A stretch of 64,000 bases of DNA from Ramlibacter sp. (GTDB taxonomy: Bacteria; Pseudomonadota; Gammaproteobacteria; Burkholderiales; Burkholderiaceae_C). The notes beneath the pieces are model-generated. The model saw only the letters and a list, made by a program, of their open reading frames with translations, had not been told where the DNA came from and searched no databases. The DNA lies in assembly GCA_019635435.1 (NCBI GenBank), contig JAHBZM010000001.1:1426001-1490000 (forward strand), written 5' to 3'. The translations under genes and the position numbers were made by a program. Numbering within the stretch: the first letter of the stretch is position 1; each line of letters opens with the position of its first letter. Shown here piece by piece: positions 31,655 to 40,206 of this stretch.

Positions 31655-32452
31655 TCAGCGCCAGTTCTTTTTCTTTTTCCAGCGGCGCTCGCCGCGCACG
31701 CCTTCTTCCTTCATGCCCAGGTAGAACTCCTTGATGTCTTCCTTCTCGCGCAGGCGGGCACAGGTGTCTTCCATGACGATGCGGCCGTTCTCCAGCACAT
31801 AGCCGTAGTCGGACGCGTTGAGCGCCATGTTGGCGTTCTGCTCGACCAGCAGGATGGTGGTGCCGCGCTCGCGGTTGATGCGCACCACGATCTCGAAGAT
31901 TTCCTTGGTGAGCTTGGGTGACAGGCCCAGGCTGGGCTCGTCCAGCAGGATCAGGTCGGGCGCGGCCATCAGCGCGCGGCTGATGGCCAGCATCTGCTGC
32001 TGGCCACCGGACAGCAGGCCGGCGTCCTGCGCGGCGCGCTCCTTCAGGATGGGGAAGTAGCCATAGACGGCCTCGATGTCGCGCAGCACGCCGTCGCGGT
32101 CGCGCCGGGTGTAGGCGCCCATCATGAGGTTGTCGCGCACGCTGAGCAGCGGGAACACCTCGCGCCCCTCGGGCACATGGCTCAGGCCCTGCTGCACGAT
32201 GTGGGCCGGGTCCTGGGCCGTGATGGACTCGCCCTTGAACTCGATCGAGCCCTTGCGCGGGTCGATGATGCCCGAGATGGTCTTGAGGATGGTGGACTTG
32301 CCCGCGCCGTTGGAGCCCAGCACGGTGGCGATCTCGCCACGGCGCACCTGCAGGCTCACGCCGCGGATGGCCTTGATCGGGCCGTAGGCGCTCTCGACGT
32401 TCAGCAACCTGAGCACGGGCTGGTCGCTCACGGCCGGAGGGGTCTCGCTCAT
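31655..32452 (-). CDS. livF: Liv-type ABC transporter ATP-binding protein (LivF-like)
   Basis: 265 residues. RLLNVESAYGPIKAIRGVSL start, Walker A GSNGAGKST, signature LLSGGQQQMLAISRAL, Walker B LILLDEPSLGLSP, VEQNANMAL. Ends with an unusual basic tail (EEGVRGERRWKKKKNWR) beyond the normal FYLGM end. The start is MSETPP at 32452, overlapping the livG-like gene by 4 nt. Pairs with the minus-strand livG at 32449. The ligase follows 13 nt later, so the transporter and CoA activation are co-transcribed. Confidence 0.9.
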   Translation of the reverse strand: MSETPPAVSDQPVLRLLNVESAYGPIKAIRGVSLQVRRGEIATVLGSNGAGKSTILKTISGIIDPRKGSIEFKGESITAQDPAHIVQQGLSHVPEGREVFPLLSVRDNLMMGAYTRRDRDGVLRDIEAVYGYFPILKERAAQDAGLLSGGQQQMLAISRALMAAPDLILLDEPSLGLSPKLTKEIFEIVVRINRERGTTILLVEQNANMALNASDYGYVLENGRIVMEDTCARLREKEDIKEFYLGMKEEGVRGERRWKKKKNWR

Positions 32453-33249
32453 GCGGCCTCCCTGCGCAGGGAGGACACATCGTCGACCGAGCCCAGGTAG
32501 GCCTCGATCACGCCCGGGTCGTTCTGCACCTCGCGCGGCGTTCCGGTGGCCAGCACCTCGCCCTGGTTCATGGCCAGCACGCGGTCCGACACCTTGGACA
32601 CCAGCGACATGTCGTGCTCGACCATCAGCACGGTGATGCCCAGTTCGTGCTTGATGTCCTGGATCCAGAAGGCCATGTCGTCGGTTTCCTCCACGTTCAG
32701 GCCCGACGACGGCTCGTCGAGCAGCAGCAGCCTGGGTTCGGTGCACAGCGCGCGGGCCAGCTCCACCACCTTGCGCACGCCGTAGGGCAGGCCGGCCACC
32801 ATCGAGTCCCGGTGGTGCTGCAGGTCCAGCAGGTCAATGATTTCCTCGACCTTCTCGCGCGCCTCGATCTCGGCCTGCCGCACCTTGGCGGTGAAGAACA
32901 TCTCGCTGAACAACCCGCTCTTGTGGTGGGTGTGGCGCCCGATCAGCAGGTTGTGCAGCACGGTGGCGTGCTCGAACAGCTCGATGTTCTGGAAGGTGCG
33001 CGCAATGCCCAGCGAGGCGATCCTGTGCGCGGGCTGGGCGGTCAGCGGCTGGCCCAGGTAGTCAATGGTGCCGGCGGTGGGGGTGTAGATGCGGCTGATC
33101 AGGTTGAACACCGTGGTCTTGCCCGCGCCATTGGGGCCGATCAGCGTGAACACCTCGCCGGGGCGCACGTCAAAGCTCACGTCGTTGACGGCCAGCACGC
33201 CGCCAAAGCGCACGCTGAGGTTTTTGGCCGAGAGGAGGAGGTCGGTCAT
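32449..33249 (-). CDS. livG: Liv-type ABC transporter ATP-binding protein (LivG-like)
   Basis: 266 residues. DLLLSAKNLSVRFGGVLAVN, Walker A GPNGAGKTT, RIARTFQNIELFEHATVLHN-type switch region, signature LPYGVRKVVELARAL, Walker B LLLLDEPSSGLNVEE, VEHDMSLV. Followed by DPGVIEAYLG. Overlaps livF by 4 nt; the livM gene lies 58 nt upstream across a hairpin. Confidence 0.9.
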   Translation of the reverse strand: MTDLLLSAKNLSVRFGGVLAVNDVSFDVRPGEVFTLIGPNGAGKTTVFNLISRIYTPTAGTIDYLGQPLTAQPAHRIASLGIARTFQNIELFEHATVLHNLLIGRHTHHKSGLFSEMFFTAKVRQAEIEAREKVEEIIDLLDLQHHRDSMVAGLPYGVRKVVELARALCTEPRLLLLDEPSSGLNVEETDDMAFWIQDIKHELGITVLMVEHDMSLVSKVSDRVLAMNQGEVLATGTPREVQNDPGVIEAYLGSVDDVSSLRREAA

Positions 33250-33282
33250 GCAATATGTCCAGACGTGCGTGGGTTTGCGGGG

Positions 33283-33295
33283 GCGCCGCAGGCGC
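33283..33295. other. Small hairpin between livM and livG (minus-strand operon)
   Basis: GCGCC-GCA-GGCGC stem in the 58-nt gap between the permease and ATPase genes. It lacks a T-run. It might adjust expression of the ATPase genes or be part of a repeat. Confidence 0.25.
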
Positions 33296-33307
33296 TTCGG
33301 GGGTGGT

Positions 33308-34384
33308 TCATTTCAGCCGGTCCGATTTCTGGAAGGACTTCTGCCGCTTGAACAGGCCCTTGCGGTAGAACGGAAACAGCTGGAACCAGGTGCGCACCTT
33401 GAGCCAGCGCCCATACATGCCCAGCGGCTCGAACAGCACAAAGGCGATCAGCACCCCGCCATACACCACCGACTGCAGGCCGGGCGCCTGGCCAATGGTG
33501 TCGGGCAGGTAGCCCTTGCTGAGGTTGATGAGCTGGGGCATGGAGATCAGGAAGATGGCGCCCAGAAAGGCCCCGTGCACCGAGCCCAGGCCGCCGATCA
33601 CCACCATCAGCAGCAGGTCGATCGACTGCAGGATGTTGAACTGGTCGGGCGAGATGAACCGCAGCTTGTGCGCATACAGCGCCCCGCCAATGCCGGCCAG
33701 CGCCGCCGACAGCGCGAACGACAGCGTCTTGTAGCGCGCCAGGTGGATGCCCATGCTTTGCGCCGAGATCTCGGAGTCGCGGATGGCCACGAAGGCCCGG
33801 CCCGTGGGCGAGCGCAGCAGGTTCAGGATGGCCAGCGTGGAGATCACCGCGATCACCAGGCAGATGAAATAGAAGCCCTCGCCCGAGTCCACCTTCCAGC
33901 CGAACAGGTTGGGGTGCTTGACCTGAATGCCCGAGTTGCCGCCGGTGACCGACTCCCAGCGCGCCAGAACTTCCTCGACGATGAAGCCGAACGACAGCGT
34001 GGCAATGCCCAGGTAGATGCCCTTGACGCGCAGCGCGGGCAGGCCCACCACCACGCCCACGGCCGCTGACAGCGTGCCGGCCAGCGCCAGCGCAATAGGG
34101 AACGGCACGCCCATGTTGGTGAACACCGCCTGGGTGTAGGCACCCACCCCGAGGAAGGCCGCGTGGCCGATGGAAAACAGGCCGGTGAAGCCCGCCAGCA
34201 GCATCAGGCCCAGGCCCACGATGCCGTAGATCAGGATGAAGGTGAGCTGCGCCAGCCAGTACTCGGCAAACAGCCAGGGCGCAGCGACCAGCAGCACCAT
34301 GAGCGCGCTGTACCAGAAGACATGGCCGCCGTGCTTGGCCAGCTTGACGTCCTGGCCGTAATCGGTTCTGAAAATAAAACGCAT
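33308..34384 (-). CDS. livM: Liv-type ABC transporter permease (LivM-like)
   Basis: 358 residues. FTGLFSIGHAAFLGVGAYTQ, VGLPALRVKGIYLGIATLSF, the coupling helix region RAFVAIRDSEISAQSMGIHL and GGLGSVHGAFLGAIFLISMP are LivM hallmarks. The C-terminal region after the last helix is long and basic (LFPFYRKGLFKRQKSFQKSD). The start codon overlaps the livH stop by one base (TGATG). Confidence 0.9.
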   Translation of the reverse strand: MRFIFRTDYGQDVKLAKHGGHVFWYSALMVLLVAAPWLFAEYWLAQLTFILIYGIVGLGLMLLAGFTGLFSIGHAAFLGVGAYTQAVFTNMGVPFPIALALAGTLSAAVGVVVGLPALRVKGIYLGIATLSFGFIVEEVLARWESVTGGNSGIQVKHPNLFGWKVDSGEGFYFICLVIAVISTLAILNLLRSPTGRAFVAIRDSEISAQSMGIHLARYKTLSFALSAALAGIGGALYAHKLRFISPDQFNILQSIDLLLMVVIGGLGSVHGAFLGAIFLISMPQLINLSKGYLPDTIGQAPGLQSVVYGGVLIAFVLFEPLGMYGRWLKVRTWFQLFPFYRKGLFKRQKSFQKSDRLK

Positions 34385-35280
34385 CAGACTTTCTTCCGCA
34401 GCTTCTCGCCGAACAGGCCGTTGGGCTTGACCATGAGCATGACCAGCACCACGATGTAGGCGGCTGTGTCCTTGAAGCCGTCAGGCAGGTAGAAGCCCGA
34501 CAGCGATTCGACCAGGCCGATGATCAGGCCGCCCACGATGGCGCCCGGCAGGCTGCCAAAGCCCCCCACCACCGCCGCCGGGAAGGCCTTCAGGCCAATG
34601 AAGCCCATGTTGGCGTGCACGAAGGTGATGGGCGCCAGCAGCAGGCCCGCCACCGCGGCCACCGCGGCCGCCAGGCCCCAGACCAGGCCATTGAGCCGCT
34701 TGACCGGAATGCCCATGTAGTAGGCCGCGAGCTGGTTCTGGGACGAGGCCTGCATGGCCACGCCGACCTTGCTGTACTTGAACGCCGCGAACAGCAGGGC
34801 GCACAGGCCGGCCGTGGCCGCGATGATCACCAGCTGTTCGGCGTTGAGCACCAGCGAGCCGATGCCGTTGGCGTCGCCGCCGAACTTCCAGATCATGTCC
34901 TTGTAGGGCACGGGCAGGGTGTGGGTTTCGGTGCCGATGCCCGGGATCATGGTGATCAGCCCGCGTGCCACGTAGCCGATGCCGATGGTCAGCATGACGA
35001 TGGAGAACGCCGGCTGGCCCAGGATGGGCCGGATCACGATGCGCTCCAGCAGCACGCCGAACAGGGCCATGGCCGCGATCGCGCTGATCACGGCCAGCCA
35101 GTACGGAAAGCCCATGAAGGTCATGGAGGCCAGGCCGCCGAATGCGCCCAGCATCATGAGTTCGCCCTGGGCGAAGCTCACGGTTTCGGTCGCCTTGTAG
35201 ATGAGCACGAAGCCCAGCGCGATCAGCCCGTAGATGCATCCTTGCGAGACGCCGCTGATCACCAGTTGGAGGATTTGCAC
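34384..35280 (-). CDS. livH: Liv-type ABC transporter permease (LivH-like)
   Basis: 298 residues. GVSQGCIYGLIALGFVLIYK, VSFAQGELMMLGAFGGLASM, a GVAMQASSQNQLAAYYMGIP coupling region and PAAVVGGFGSLPGAIVGGLI glycine-rich part. First gene of the minus-strand operon livH-livM-livG-livF-ligase. AGGAG lies just before the ATG (35280). The region 35281-35399 upstream probably contains its promoter. Confidence 0.9.
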   Translation of the reverse strand: MQILQLVISGVSQGCIYGLIALGFVLIYKATETVSFAQGELMMLGAFGGLASMTFMGFPYWLAVISAIAAMALFGVLLERIVIRPILGQPAFSIVMLTIGIGYVARGLITMIPGIGTETHTLPVPYKDMIWKFGGDANGIGSLVLNAEQLVIIAATAGLCALLFAAFKYSKVGVAMQASSQNQLAAYYMGIPVKRLNGLVWGLAAAVAAVAGLLLAPITFVHANMGFIGLKAFPAAVVGGFGSLPGAIVGGLIIGLVESLSGFYLPDGFKDTAAYIVVLVMLMVKPNGLFGEKLRKKV

Positions 35281-35399
35281 CGTGTCTCCTGAATGTCGGG
35301 TGTCTTGTTGCAGTCGCTCGGTTATATCTGCACGGTCTGTATCGCAGTACAGGGTTGTTCCGAATACGGTGTCGCCTTGGGATCAGGGCTAATCGGCGC

Positions 35400-36197
35400 A
35401 TGAGTGATGCAGTCCAGGTAAGCCGGCAGGGCGAGGTCACGGTGGTGACACTGAACCGCCCCGATGTGCGCAACGCGGTGGACAGCGACACCGCGCGTGC
35501 GCTGCATGCGGCGTTTGTGGCGTTTGAGGCCGATGCCTCGGCGCGCGTGGCGGTGTTCCATGGCGCGCACGGGCATTTCTGCGCGGGCTGGGACCTGCAG
35601 TTTGGCGCGCGCATGGCGGCGCAGGGGCAGGGTGGCGTGCTGGCCGATCTGGACTTCAACGCGGCCGACGCGCAGCCGCCGGGGCCCATGGGCCCGTCAC
35701 GCCTGCATTTGTCCAAACCGGTGGTGGCGGCCGTGAGCGGCGCGGCCGTGGCCGGCGGCATGGAGCTGGCGCTGTGGTGCGACCTGCGCGTGATGGAAGA
35801 AGACGCCTACTTCGGCGTGTACTGCCGCCGCTTTGGCGTGCCGCTGATCGACGGCGGCACGGTGCGCCTGCCGCGCCTGATTGGCATGGGCCACGCCATG
35901 GACCTGATCCTCACCGGCCGCAAGGTGGAAGCGCCCGAGGCCCTGGCCATGGGCCTGGCCAACCGTGTGGTGCCCAGCGGCCAGGCGCTGCAGGGCGCGC
36001 TGGCGCTGGCACGCCAGCTGGCGGGATTTCCGCAGAAGACCATGAACGCCGACCGCGCCAGCGCCTACGCGCAGTGGGACCTGCCGTTGGCCCAGGCGCT
36101 GCACCAGGAATGGGAGCGCGGCAAGCACTGCATTGCCGAGGGCCTGCAGGGCGCGGGCCGGTTTGCCGCCGGCGAGGGCCGGCATGGCAAGTTTTAA
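35400..36197 (+). CDS. Enoyl-CoA hydratase/isomerase (crotonase) family protein
   Basis: 265 residues. N-terminal VTVVTLNRPDVRNAVDSDTA, oxyanion-hole segments GAHGHFCAGWDLQ and SKPVVAAVSGAAVAGGMELA (GG-Glu), LRVMEEDAYFGV and a GAMGLANRVVP-like segment (LAMGLANRVVPSGQALQ). The catalytic-Glu pattern is partly changed (FGVPLIDGGTVRLPRLIG), so the precise reaction is open. Divergent from the Liv operon; the start is taken at ATG 35400. Confidence 0.85.
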   Translation: MSDAVQVSRQGEVTVVTLNRPDVRNAVDSDTARALHAAFVAFEADASARVAVFHGAHGHFCAGWDLQFGARMAAQGQGGVLADLDFNAADAQPPGPMGPSRLHLSKPVVAAVSGAAVAGGMELALWCDLRVMEEDAYFGVYCRRFGVPLIDGGTVRLPRLIGMGHAMDLILTGRKVEAPEALAMGLANRVVPSGQALQGALALARQLAGFPQKTMNADRASAYAQWDLPLAQALHQEWERGKHCIAEGLQGAGRFAAGEGRHGKF

Positions 36198-36256
36198 GCC
36201 AAAAGTGGCTGGAGTCCAGGCGGGGCGGCCACTGTGTGCTACAAAATAAGTAGCAA
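36198..36256. repeat. Palindromic dispersed repeat, intergenic copy (reverse orientation)
   Basis: The best-preserved copy: block 3 as GCCAAAAGTGGCTGGAGTCC, block 2 as CGGGGCGGCCACTGT, block 1 as TGCTACAAAATAAGTAGCA. It lies directly after the enoyl-CoA hydratase stop and before the convergent thioesterase end. Confidence 0.75.
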
Positions 36257-36258
36257 TC

Positions 36259-36669
36259 TCACTTTTTGAGAATCGGCCGGGGCTTGCCCGAATCGTCAAT
36301 CGCCACATAGGTCAATGACGCCTCGGTCACCTTCACATACTGGCCCTGGGCGCGAAAGCGCTCGGCAAACACTTCCACCTGCACGGTGATCGAGGTGTTG
36401 CCGATGCGCGTGACCTCGGCAAAAAAGCTCAGGATGTCGCCCACGCGCACCGGCTGCTTGAAGACGAACTGGTTGACCGCCACGGTGGCCATGCGGCCGT
36501 CCACATGGCGCGCGGGCACCACGGAGCCGGCCAGGTCAACCTGGGCCATGACCCAGCCGCCAAAGATGTCGCCATTGGCATTGCAGTCCGCCGGCATGGG
36601 AATGACCTTGAGTACCAGTTCGCGGTCGGAGGGCAAAGCCGCCGCGCGGGCGCTTGAATCTGCGGACAT
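36259..36669 (-). CDS. Acyl-CoA thioesterase, YciA-like hotdog
   Basis: 136 residues from MSADSS. Hotdog-fold Acot12/YciA pattern: ELVLKVIPMPADCNANGDIF, GGWVMAQVDLAGSVVPARHV, VNQFVFKQPVRVGDILSFFA and the ending YVAIDDSGKPRPILKK. The N-x-x-G-D-I-F-G-G-W segment holds the catalytic Asp. It hydrolyses short or medium acyl-CoAs. Divergently transcribed from the Atm1-type exporter, 41 nt away. Confidence 0.88.
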   Translation of the reverse strand: MSADSSARAAALPSDRELVLKVIPMPADCNANGDIFGGWVMAQVDLAGSVVPARHVDGRMATVAVNQFVFKQPVRVGDILSFFAEVTRIGNTSITVQVEVFAERFRAQGQYVKVTEASLTYVAIDDSGKPRPILKK

Positions 36670-36710
36670 GGGCACAATCTCTGAGTCGATAACACCCACG
36701 ATTGTCCCCC

Positions 36711-38591
36711 ATGCGCCGCTTCGGCGAACTGTCTGCCTCAGCCCCCACGCCCCCGTCCGCCGCTGGCGCCACCCCCGTGGCGCCGGTCCGCTCTGACTGG
36801 GCCACGCTGCGCCGGCTGTTCCCCTACCTGTGGCAGTACAAGCGGCGGGTGCTGTTGGCGCTGCTGTTCATGCTGGGCGCCAAGGGCGCCAATGTCAGCG
36901 TGCCGCTGCTGCTCAAGAACCTGATCGACAGCATGAGCTTCAAGCCCGGCGACCCGGCCGCCGTGCTGGTGGTGCCGGCCGGCCTGCTGGTGGCCTACGG
37001 GCTGCTGCGCCTGAGCACCTCGCTGTTCACCGAATTGCGTGAACTGGTGTTTTCCAAGGCCACGCAGGGCACCTCGCGCCAGATCGCGCTGCAGACCTTC
37101 GAGCACCTGCACGCCCTGAGCCTGCGCTTTCACCTGGACCGCCAGACCGGCGGCATGACGCGCGACATCGAGCGCGGAGTGCGCGGCATCGAGTCGCTCA
37201 TTTCCTATTCGCTGTACAGCATCGTGCCCACGCTGATCGAGGTGGCGCTGGTGCTGGGCATCCTGGCGGTCAAGTTCGATGTCTGGTTTGCCGGTATCAC
37301 GGTCTGCGCGCTGGCGGTGTACATCGTGTTCACGGTCACGGTGACCGAGTGGCGCACCAAGTACCGCAAGCAGGCCAACGAGTTTGATTCGGCGGCGCAC
37401 ACCAAGGCGGTGGATTCGCTGCTCAATTACGAAACCGTCAAGTACTTCAACAACGAAGCCTTCGAGGCCCGCCGCTATGACGAGAGCCTGGACCGCTACC
37501 GCAAGTCGCGGCTGAAGGCGCAGACCTCGCTGTCGCTGCTGAACACCGGCCAGCAGCTGATCATTGCCGTGGGCCTGGTGACCATGCTGTGGCGCGCCAC
37601 CCAGGGCGTGGTCAGCGGCCACATGACGCTGGGCGACCTGGTCATGGTCAACGCCTTCATGATCCAGCTGTACATTCCGCTGAATTTTCTGGGCGTGCTG
37701 TACCGCGAGATCAAGCAGAGCCTGACCGACCTGGACAAGATGTTCGTGCTCATGGAAAAGGAGCGCGAAATCGCCGATGCGCCAGGCGCGCAGCCGCTTC
37801 AGGGCCTGGACCAGCCCGTGGTGCGGTTCGAGAACGTGACCTTTGCCTACGAGCCCGCGCGTGTGATCCTGCACGATGTGAGCTTTGAAATCCCCGCGGG
37901 CAAGACGGTGGCCGTGGTCGGCCCGTCGGGCTCGGGCAAGTCCACGCTGGCGCGGCTGCTGTACCGCTTCTATGACGTGGGCATTCCGGGCAACCCCGCG
38001 GTGGCGGGCGGCCGCATCACGGTGGCGGGGCAGGACATCCGCAGCGTCACCCAGGCCAGCGTGCGCCAGGCCGTGGGCATCGTGCCGCAGGACACGGTGC
38101 TGTTCAATGACACGGTGGAATACAACATCGCCTATGGCCGCCCCGGCGCCAGCCGCGAAGAGGTCGAGGCGGCCGCGCGCGCCGCGCGCATCCACGGCTT
38201 CATCGAGTCCACGCCCAGGGGCTACCAGACCATGGTGGGCGAGCGCGGGCTCAAGCTCTCGGGTGGCGAGAAGCAGCGCGTGGCCATTGCCCGCACGCTG
38301 CTCAAGAACCCGCCCATCGTGATCTTTGACGAGGCCACCTCGGCGCTGGACAGTGCCAACGAGCGCGCCATCCAGGCCGAGCTGCAGACCACCGCGCGCA
38401 ACAAGACGGCGCTGGTCATCGCGCACCGGCTGTCCACCGTGGTGGACGCGCACGAGATCCTGGTGCTGGAGGCCGGCCGCATTGTCGAGCGCGGCACGCA
38501 CGACGCGCTGCTGATGCGCGGCGGGCGCTACGCCGAGATGTGGGCCCTGCAGCGCTCCAGCGAGCGAAATGAGGACGAAATCACCCTGTAG
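36711..38591 (+). CDS. ABC exporter, ATM1/HMT1 type
   Basis: 626 residues: fused transmembrane and ATPase domains. The membrane part (about 35-330) has [20 protein letters not shown] and [20 protein letters not shown], both diagnostic of the Atm1/ABCB7 family. ATPase: Walker [30 protein letters not shown], signature [14 protein letters not shown], Walker [14 protein letters not shown] and H-loop IAHRLSTVV. The family exports glutathione conjugates or heavy metals and is linked to Fe-S balance. The start is ATG 36711 rather than TTG 36702. An iron-permease-like gene follows. Confidence 0.9.
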   Translation: MRRFGELSASAPTPPSAAGATPVAPVRSDWATLRRLFPYLWQYKRRVLLALLFMLGAKGANVSVPLLLKNLIDSMSFKPGDPAAVLVVPAGLLVAYGLLRLSTSLFTELRELVFSKATQGTSRQIALQTFEHLHALSLRFHLDRQTGGMTRDIERGVRGIESLISYSLYSIVPTLIEVALVLGILAVKFDVWFAGITVCALAVYIVFTVTVTEWRTKYRKQANEFDSAAHTKAVDSLLNYETVKYFNNEAFEARRYDESLDRYRKSRLKAQTSLSLLNTGQQLIIAVGLVTMLWRATQGVVSGHMTLGDLVMVNAFMIQLYIPLNFLGVLYREIKQSLTDLDKMFVLMEKEREIADAPGAQPLQGLDQPVVRFENVTFAYEPARVILHDVSFEIPAGKTVAVVGPSGSGKSTLARLLYRFYDVGIPGNPAVAGGRITVAGQDIRSVTQASVRQAVGIVPQDTVLFNDTVEYNIAYGRPGASREEVEAAARAARIHGFIESTPRGYQTMVGERGLKLSGGEKQRVAIARTLLKNPPIVIFDEATSALDSANERAIQAELQTTARNKTALVIAHRLSTVVDAHEILVLEAGRIVERGTHDALLMRGGRYAEMWALQRSSERNEDEITL

Positions 38592-38611
38592 TCCTTGCCA
38601 GACGGGCACAA

Positions 38612-38655
38612 TCTGCTATCAGAATCAGAGCAAGCCTGGGTCAACCTTCAAGGGG
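38612..38655. repeat. Partial palindromic dispersed repeat
   Basis: Diverged copy recognised by CTGCTATCAGAATCAGAGCA (very close to block 1 of the copy in the TetR gene) followed by a shortened remainder ending GGGGTTTTCAT at the next start codon. It is located between the exporter stop and the ATG 38662. Confidence 0.4.
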
Positions 38656-38661
38656 GTTTTC

Positions 38662-39072
38662 ATGCGCAATCCGTCCTGGTACTCGCGTTTCGCCAAAGCC
38701 GCTTCCCACTTCTGCGGGCGCCCCCGGGTGTTCACGCTGGCGGTGGCGCTGATCGGGGTCTGGCTGGTCACGGGGCCGCTGTTCGGCTTCAGCGACACCT
38801 GGCAGCTGGTCATCAACACCGGCACCACCATCATCACCTTCCTCATGGTGTTCCTGATCCAGAACACCCAGAACCGCGACACCGAGGCGATCCAGGTCAA
38901 GCTCGACGAGCTGATCCGCGCGACGCGCGGCGCGCATAACGCGCTGCTCGATCTGGAAGAGCTGGAAGAAGACCAGCTCGACGCCTTTCGCGCCCGATAC
39001 CAGGCGCTGGCCGGGGCCGCGCGCGCCGAGCTGGGCCGTGGCAGCCAGGACACCGGCACCCCCGAAGCCTGA
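38662..39072 (+). CDS. Low-affinity iron permease family protein
   Basis: 136 residues matching the bacterial low-affinity iron permease (PF04120) family. Two membrane segments: TLAVALIGVWLVTGPLFGF and TWQLVINTGTTIITFLMVFL. Between them is FSDTWQLVIN and, after, QNTQNRDTEAIQVKLDELIR, highly typical of the family. The C-terminal part is acidic and helical (LDLEELEEDQLDAFRARYQA). Transport activity in bacteria is unproven. Possibly cotranscribed with the Atm1-type exporter. Confidence 0.85.
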   Translation: MRNPSWYSRFAKAASHFCGRPRVFTLAVALIGVWLVTGPLFGFSDTWQLVINTGTTIITFLMVFLIQNTQNRDTEAIQVKLDELIRATRGAHNALLDLEELEEDQLDAFRARYQALAGAARAELGRGSQDTGTPEA

Positions 39073-39162
39073 GCCCGGGCGCGGCCTGCGCGGGTTTTCC
39101 CGGCGCGCCGGGGTGGGTGTTTCCCGGGGAGGGCGGTGCGGGCCCACACCCATAATCGCGCC

Positions 39163-40095
39163 ATGGAAACCAAATGGCTTGAAGATTTCGTCAGCCTGGC
39201 CGAGACCCGCAGTTTCAGCCGCTCGGCACAGTTGCGGCACGTGACGCAGCCTGCGTTCTCGCGGCGCATCCAGGCGCTGGAGGCCTGGGCCGGCACCGAT
39301 CTGGTGGACCGCAGCTCCTACCCGACGCGCCTGACCCCGGCCGGTGAGACGCTGTATGCGCAGTCGCTGGAGATGCTGCAGGCGCTGCAAAGCACGCGGG
39401 CCATGCTGCGAGGCCATTCCACGGCGGGCAAGGACGTGATCGAGTTCGCGGTGCCGCACACGCTGGCCTTCACCTTCTTTCCGGCCTGGGTGTCGAACCT
39501 GCGCGAGAAGTTCGGCCCGATCAAGAGCCGGCTGATTGCGCTGAACGTGCACGACGCGGTGATGCGCCTGGTCGAGGGCGGCTGCGACCTGCTGATCGCC
39601 TACCACCATGCGTCTCAGCCGTTCCAGCTCGACGCCGACCGCTACGAGATGGTCACGCTGGGCCAGGAAGTGCTGGCGCCTTACGTCAAGCCGGGCGCCG
39701 ATGGCGAGCCGATCTACAAGCTGCCGGGCCGCGCCGGCCACCCGCTGCCCTATCTGGGCTATGCGCCGGGCGCCTACCTGGGCCGCGTGACCGACCTGAT
39801 CCTCAAGCAGTCCAGCACGGCGATCCATCTGGACCGGGTCTACGAAACCGACATGGCCGAAGGCCTGAAGGTCATGGCGCTGGAGGGCCATGGCGTGGCC
39901 TTCCTGCCGTACAGCGCGGTCAAGAAGGAACTGCGCGGGCGCAAGCTGGTGAGCGCCGCACCCGCCGGCATGGCGGGTCTGGAGATGACCATGGACGTGC
40001 GCGCGTATAGGGAGAAACCCGTAGGCAAAGAGGTGCCCAAGGGCCCCGCGCAGGCGCTTTGGACCTATCTGGCGGCCCAAAATGCACCAAAATGA
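39163..40095 (+). CDS. LysR-family regulator, HypT-like
   Basis: 310 residues. The N-terminal wHTH reads METKWLEDFVSLAETRSFSR, then AQLRHVTQPAFSRRIQALEA, which is very close to the E. coli HypT (YjiE) start block. The effector domain includes LIALNVHDAVMRLVEGGCDL and VMALEGHGVAFLPYSAVKKE. HypT responds to hypochlorite via methionine oxidation; Met residues exist here, but I cannot say that this protein uses them. It stands next to aspA, transcribed in the same direction, and may regulate it. Confidence 0.83.
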   Translation: METKWLEDFVSLAETRSFSRSAQLRHVTQPAFSRRIQALEAWAGTDLVDRSSYPTRLTPAGETLYAQSLEMLQALQSTRAMLRGHSTAGKDVIEFAVPHTLAFTFFPAWVSNLREKFGPIKSRLIALNVHDAVMRLVEGGCDLLIAYHHASQPFQLDADRYEMVTLGQEVLAPYVKPGADGEPIYKLPGRAGHPLPYLGYAPGAYLGRVTDLILKQSSTAIHLDRVYETDMAEGLKVMALEGHGVAFLPYSAVKKELRGRKLVSAAPAGMAGLEMTMDVRAYREKPVGKEVPKGPAQALWTYLAAQNAPK

Positions 40096-40130
40096 GTTGT
40101 TTTCATCAACTATAAATTTCTTGCATAACG
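40094..40130 (+). promoter_or_regulatory. AT-rich candidate promoter/operator before aspA
   Basis: Inverted repeat AGTTG-TTTTCAT-CAACT (40095-40111) followed by TATAAATTTC and TGCATAACG. The AT-rich block stands out against GC-rich neighbours and would serve as promoter and regulator site for the aspA gene about 75 nt downstream. The -35/-10 assignment is not certain. Confidence 0.35.
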
Positions 40131-40206
40131 CCCCGCGCATTCAGCATTGGCCTTTCAAAAAGGAGACATCTACAGTTCGCGCCATCGCAAAAACGGCTGT
40201 AACCAA

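Noticed and set aside
29755..31734. 659-codon plus-strand frame opposite the acyl-CoA ligase
   Set aside because: His/Leu/Gly/Val-rich antisense shadow; the minus-strand ligase has all ANL motifs.
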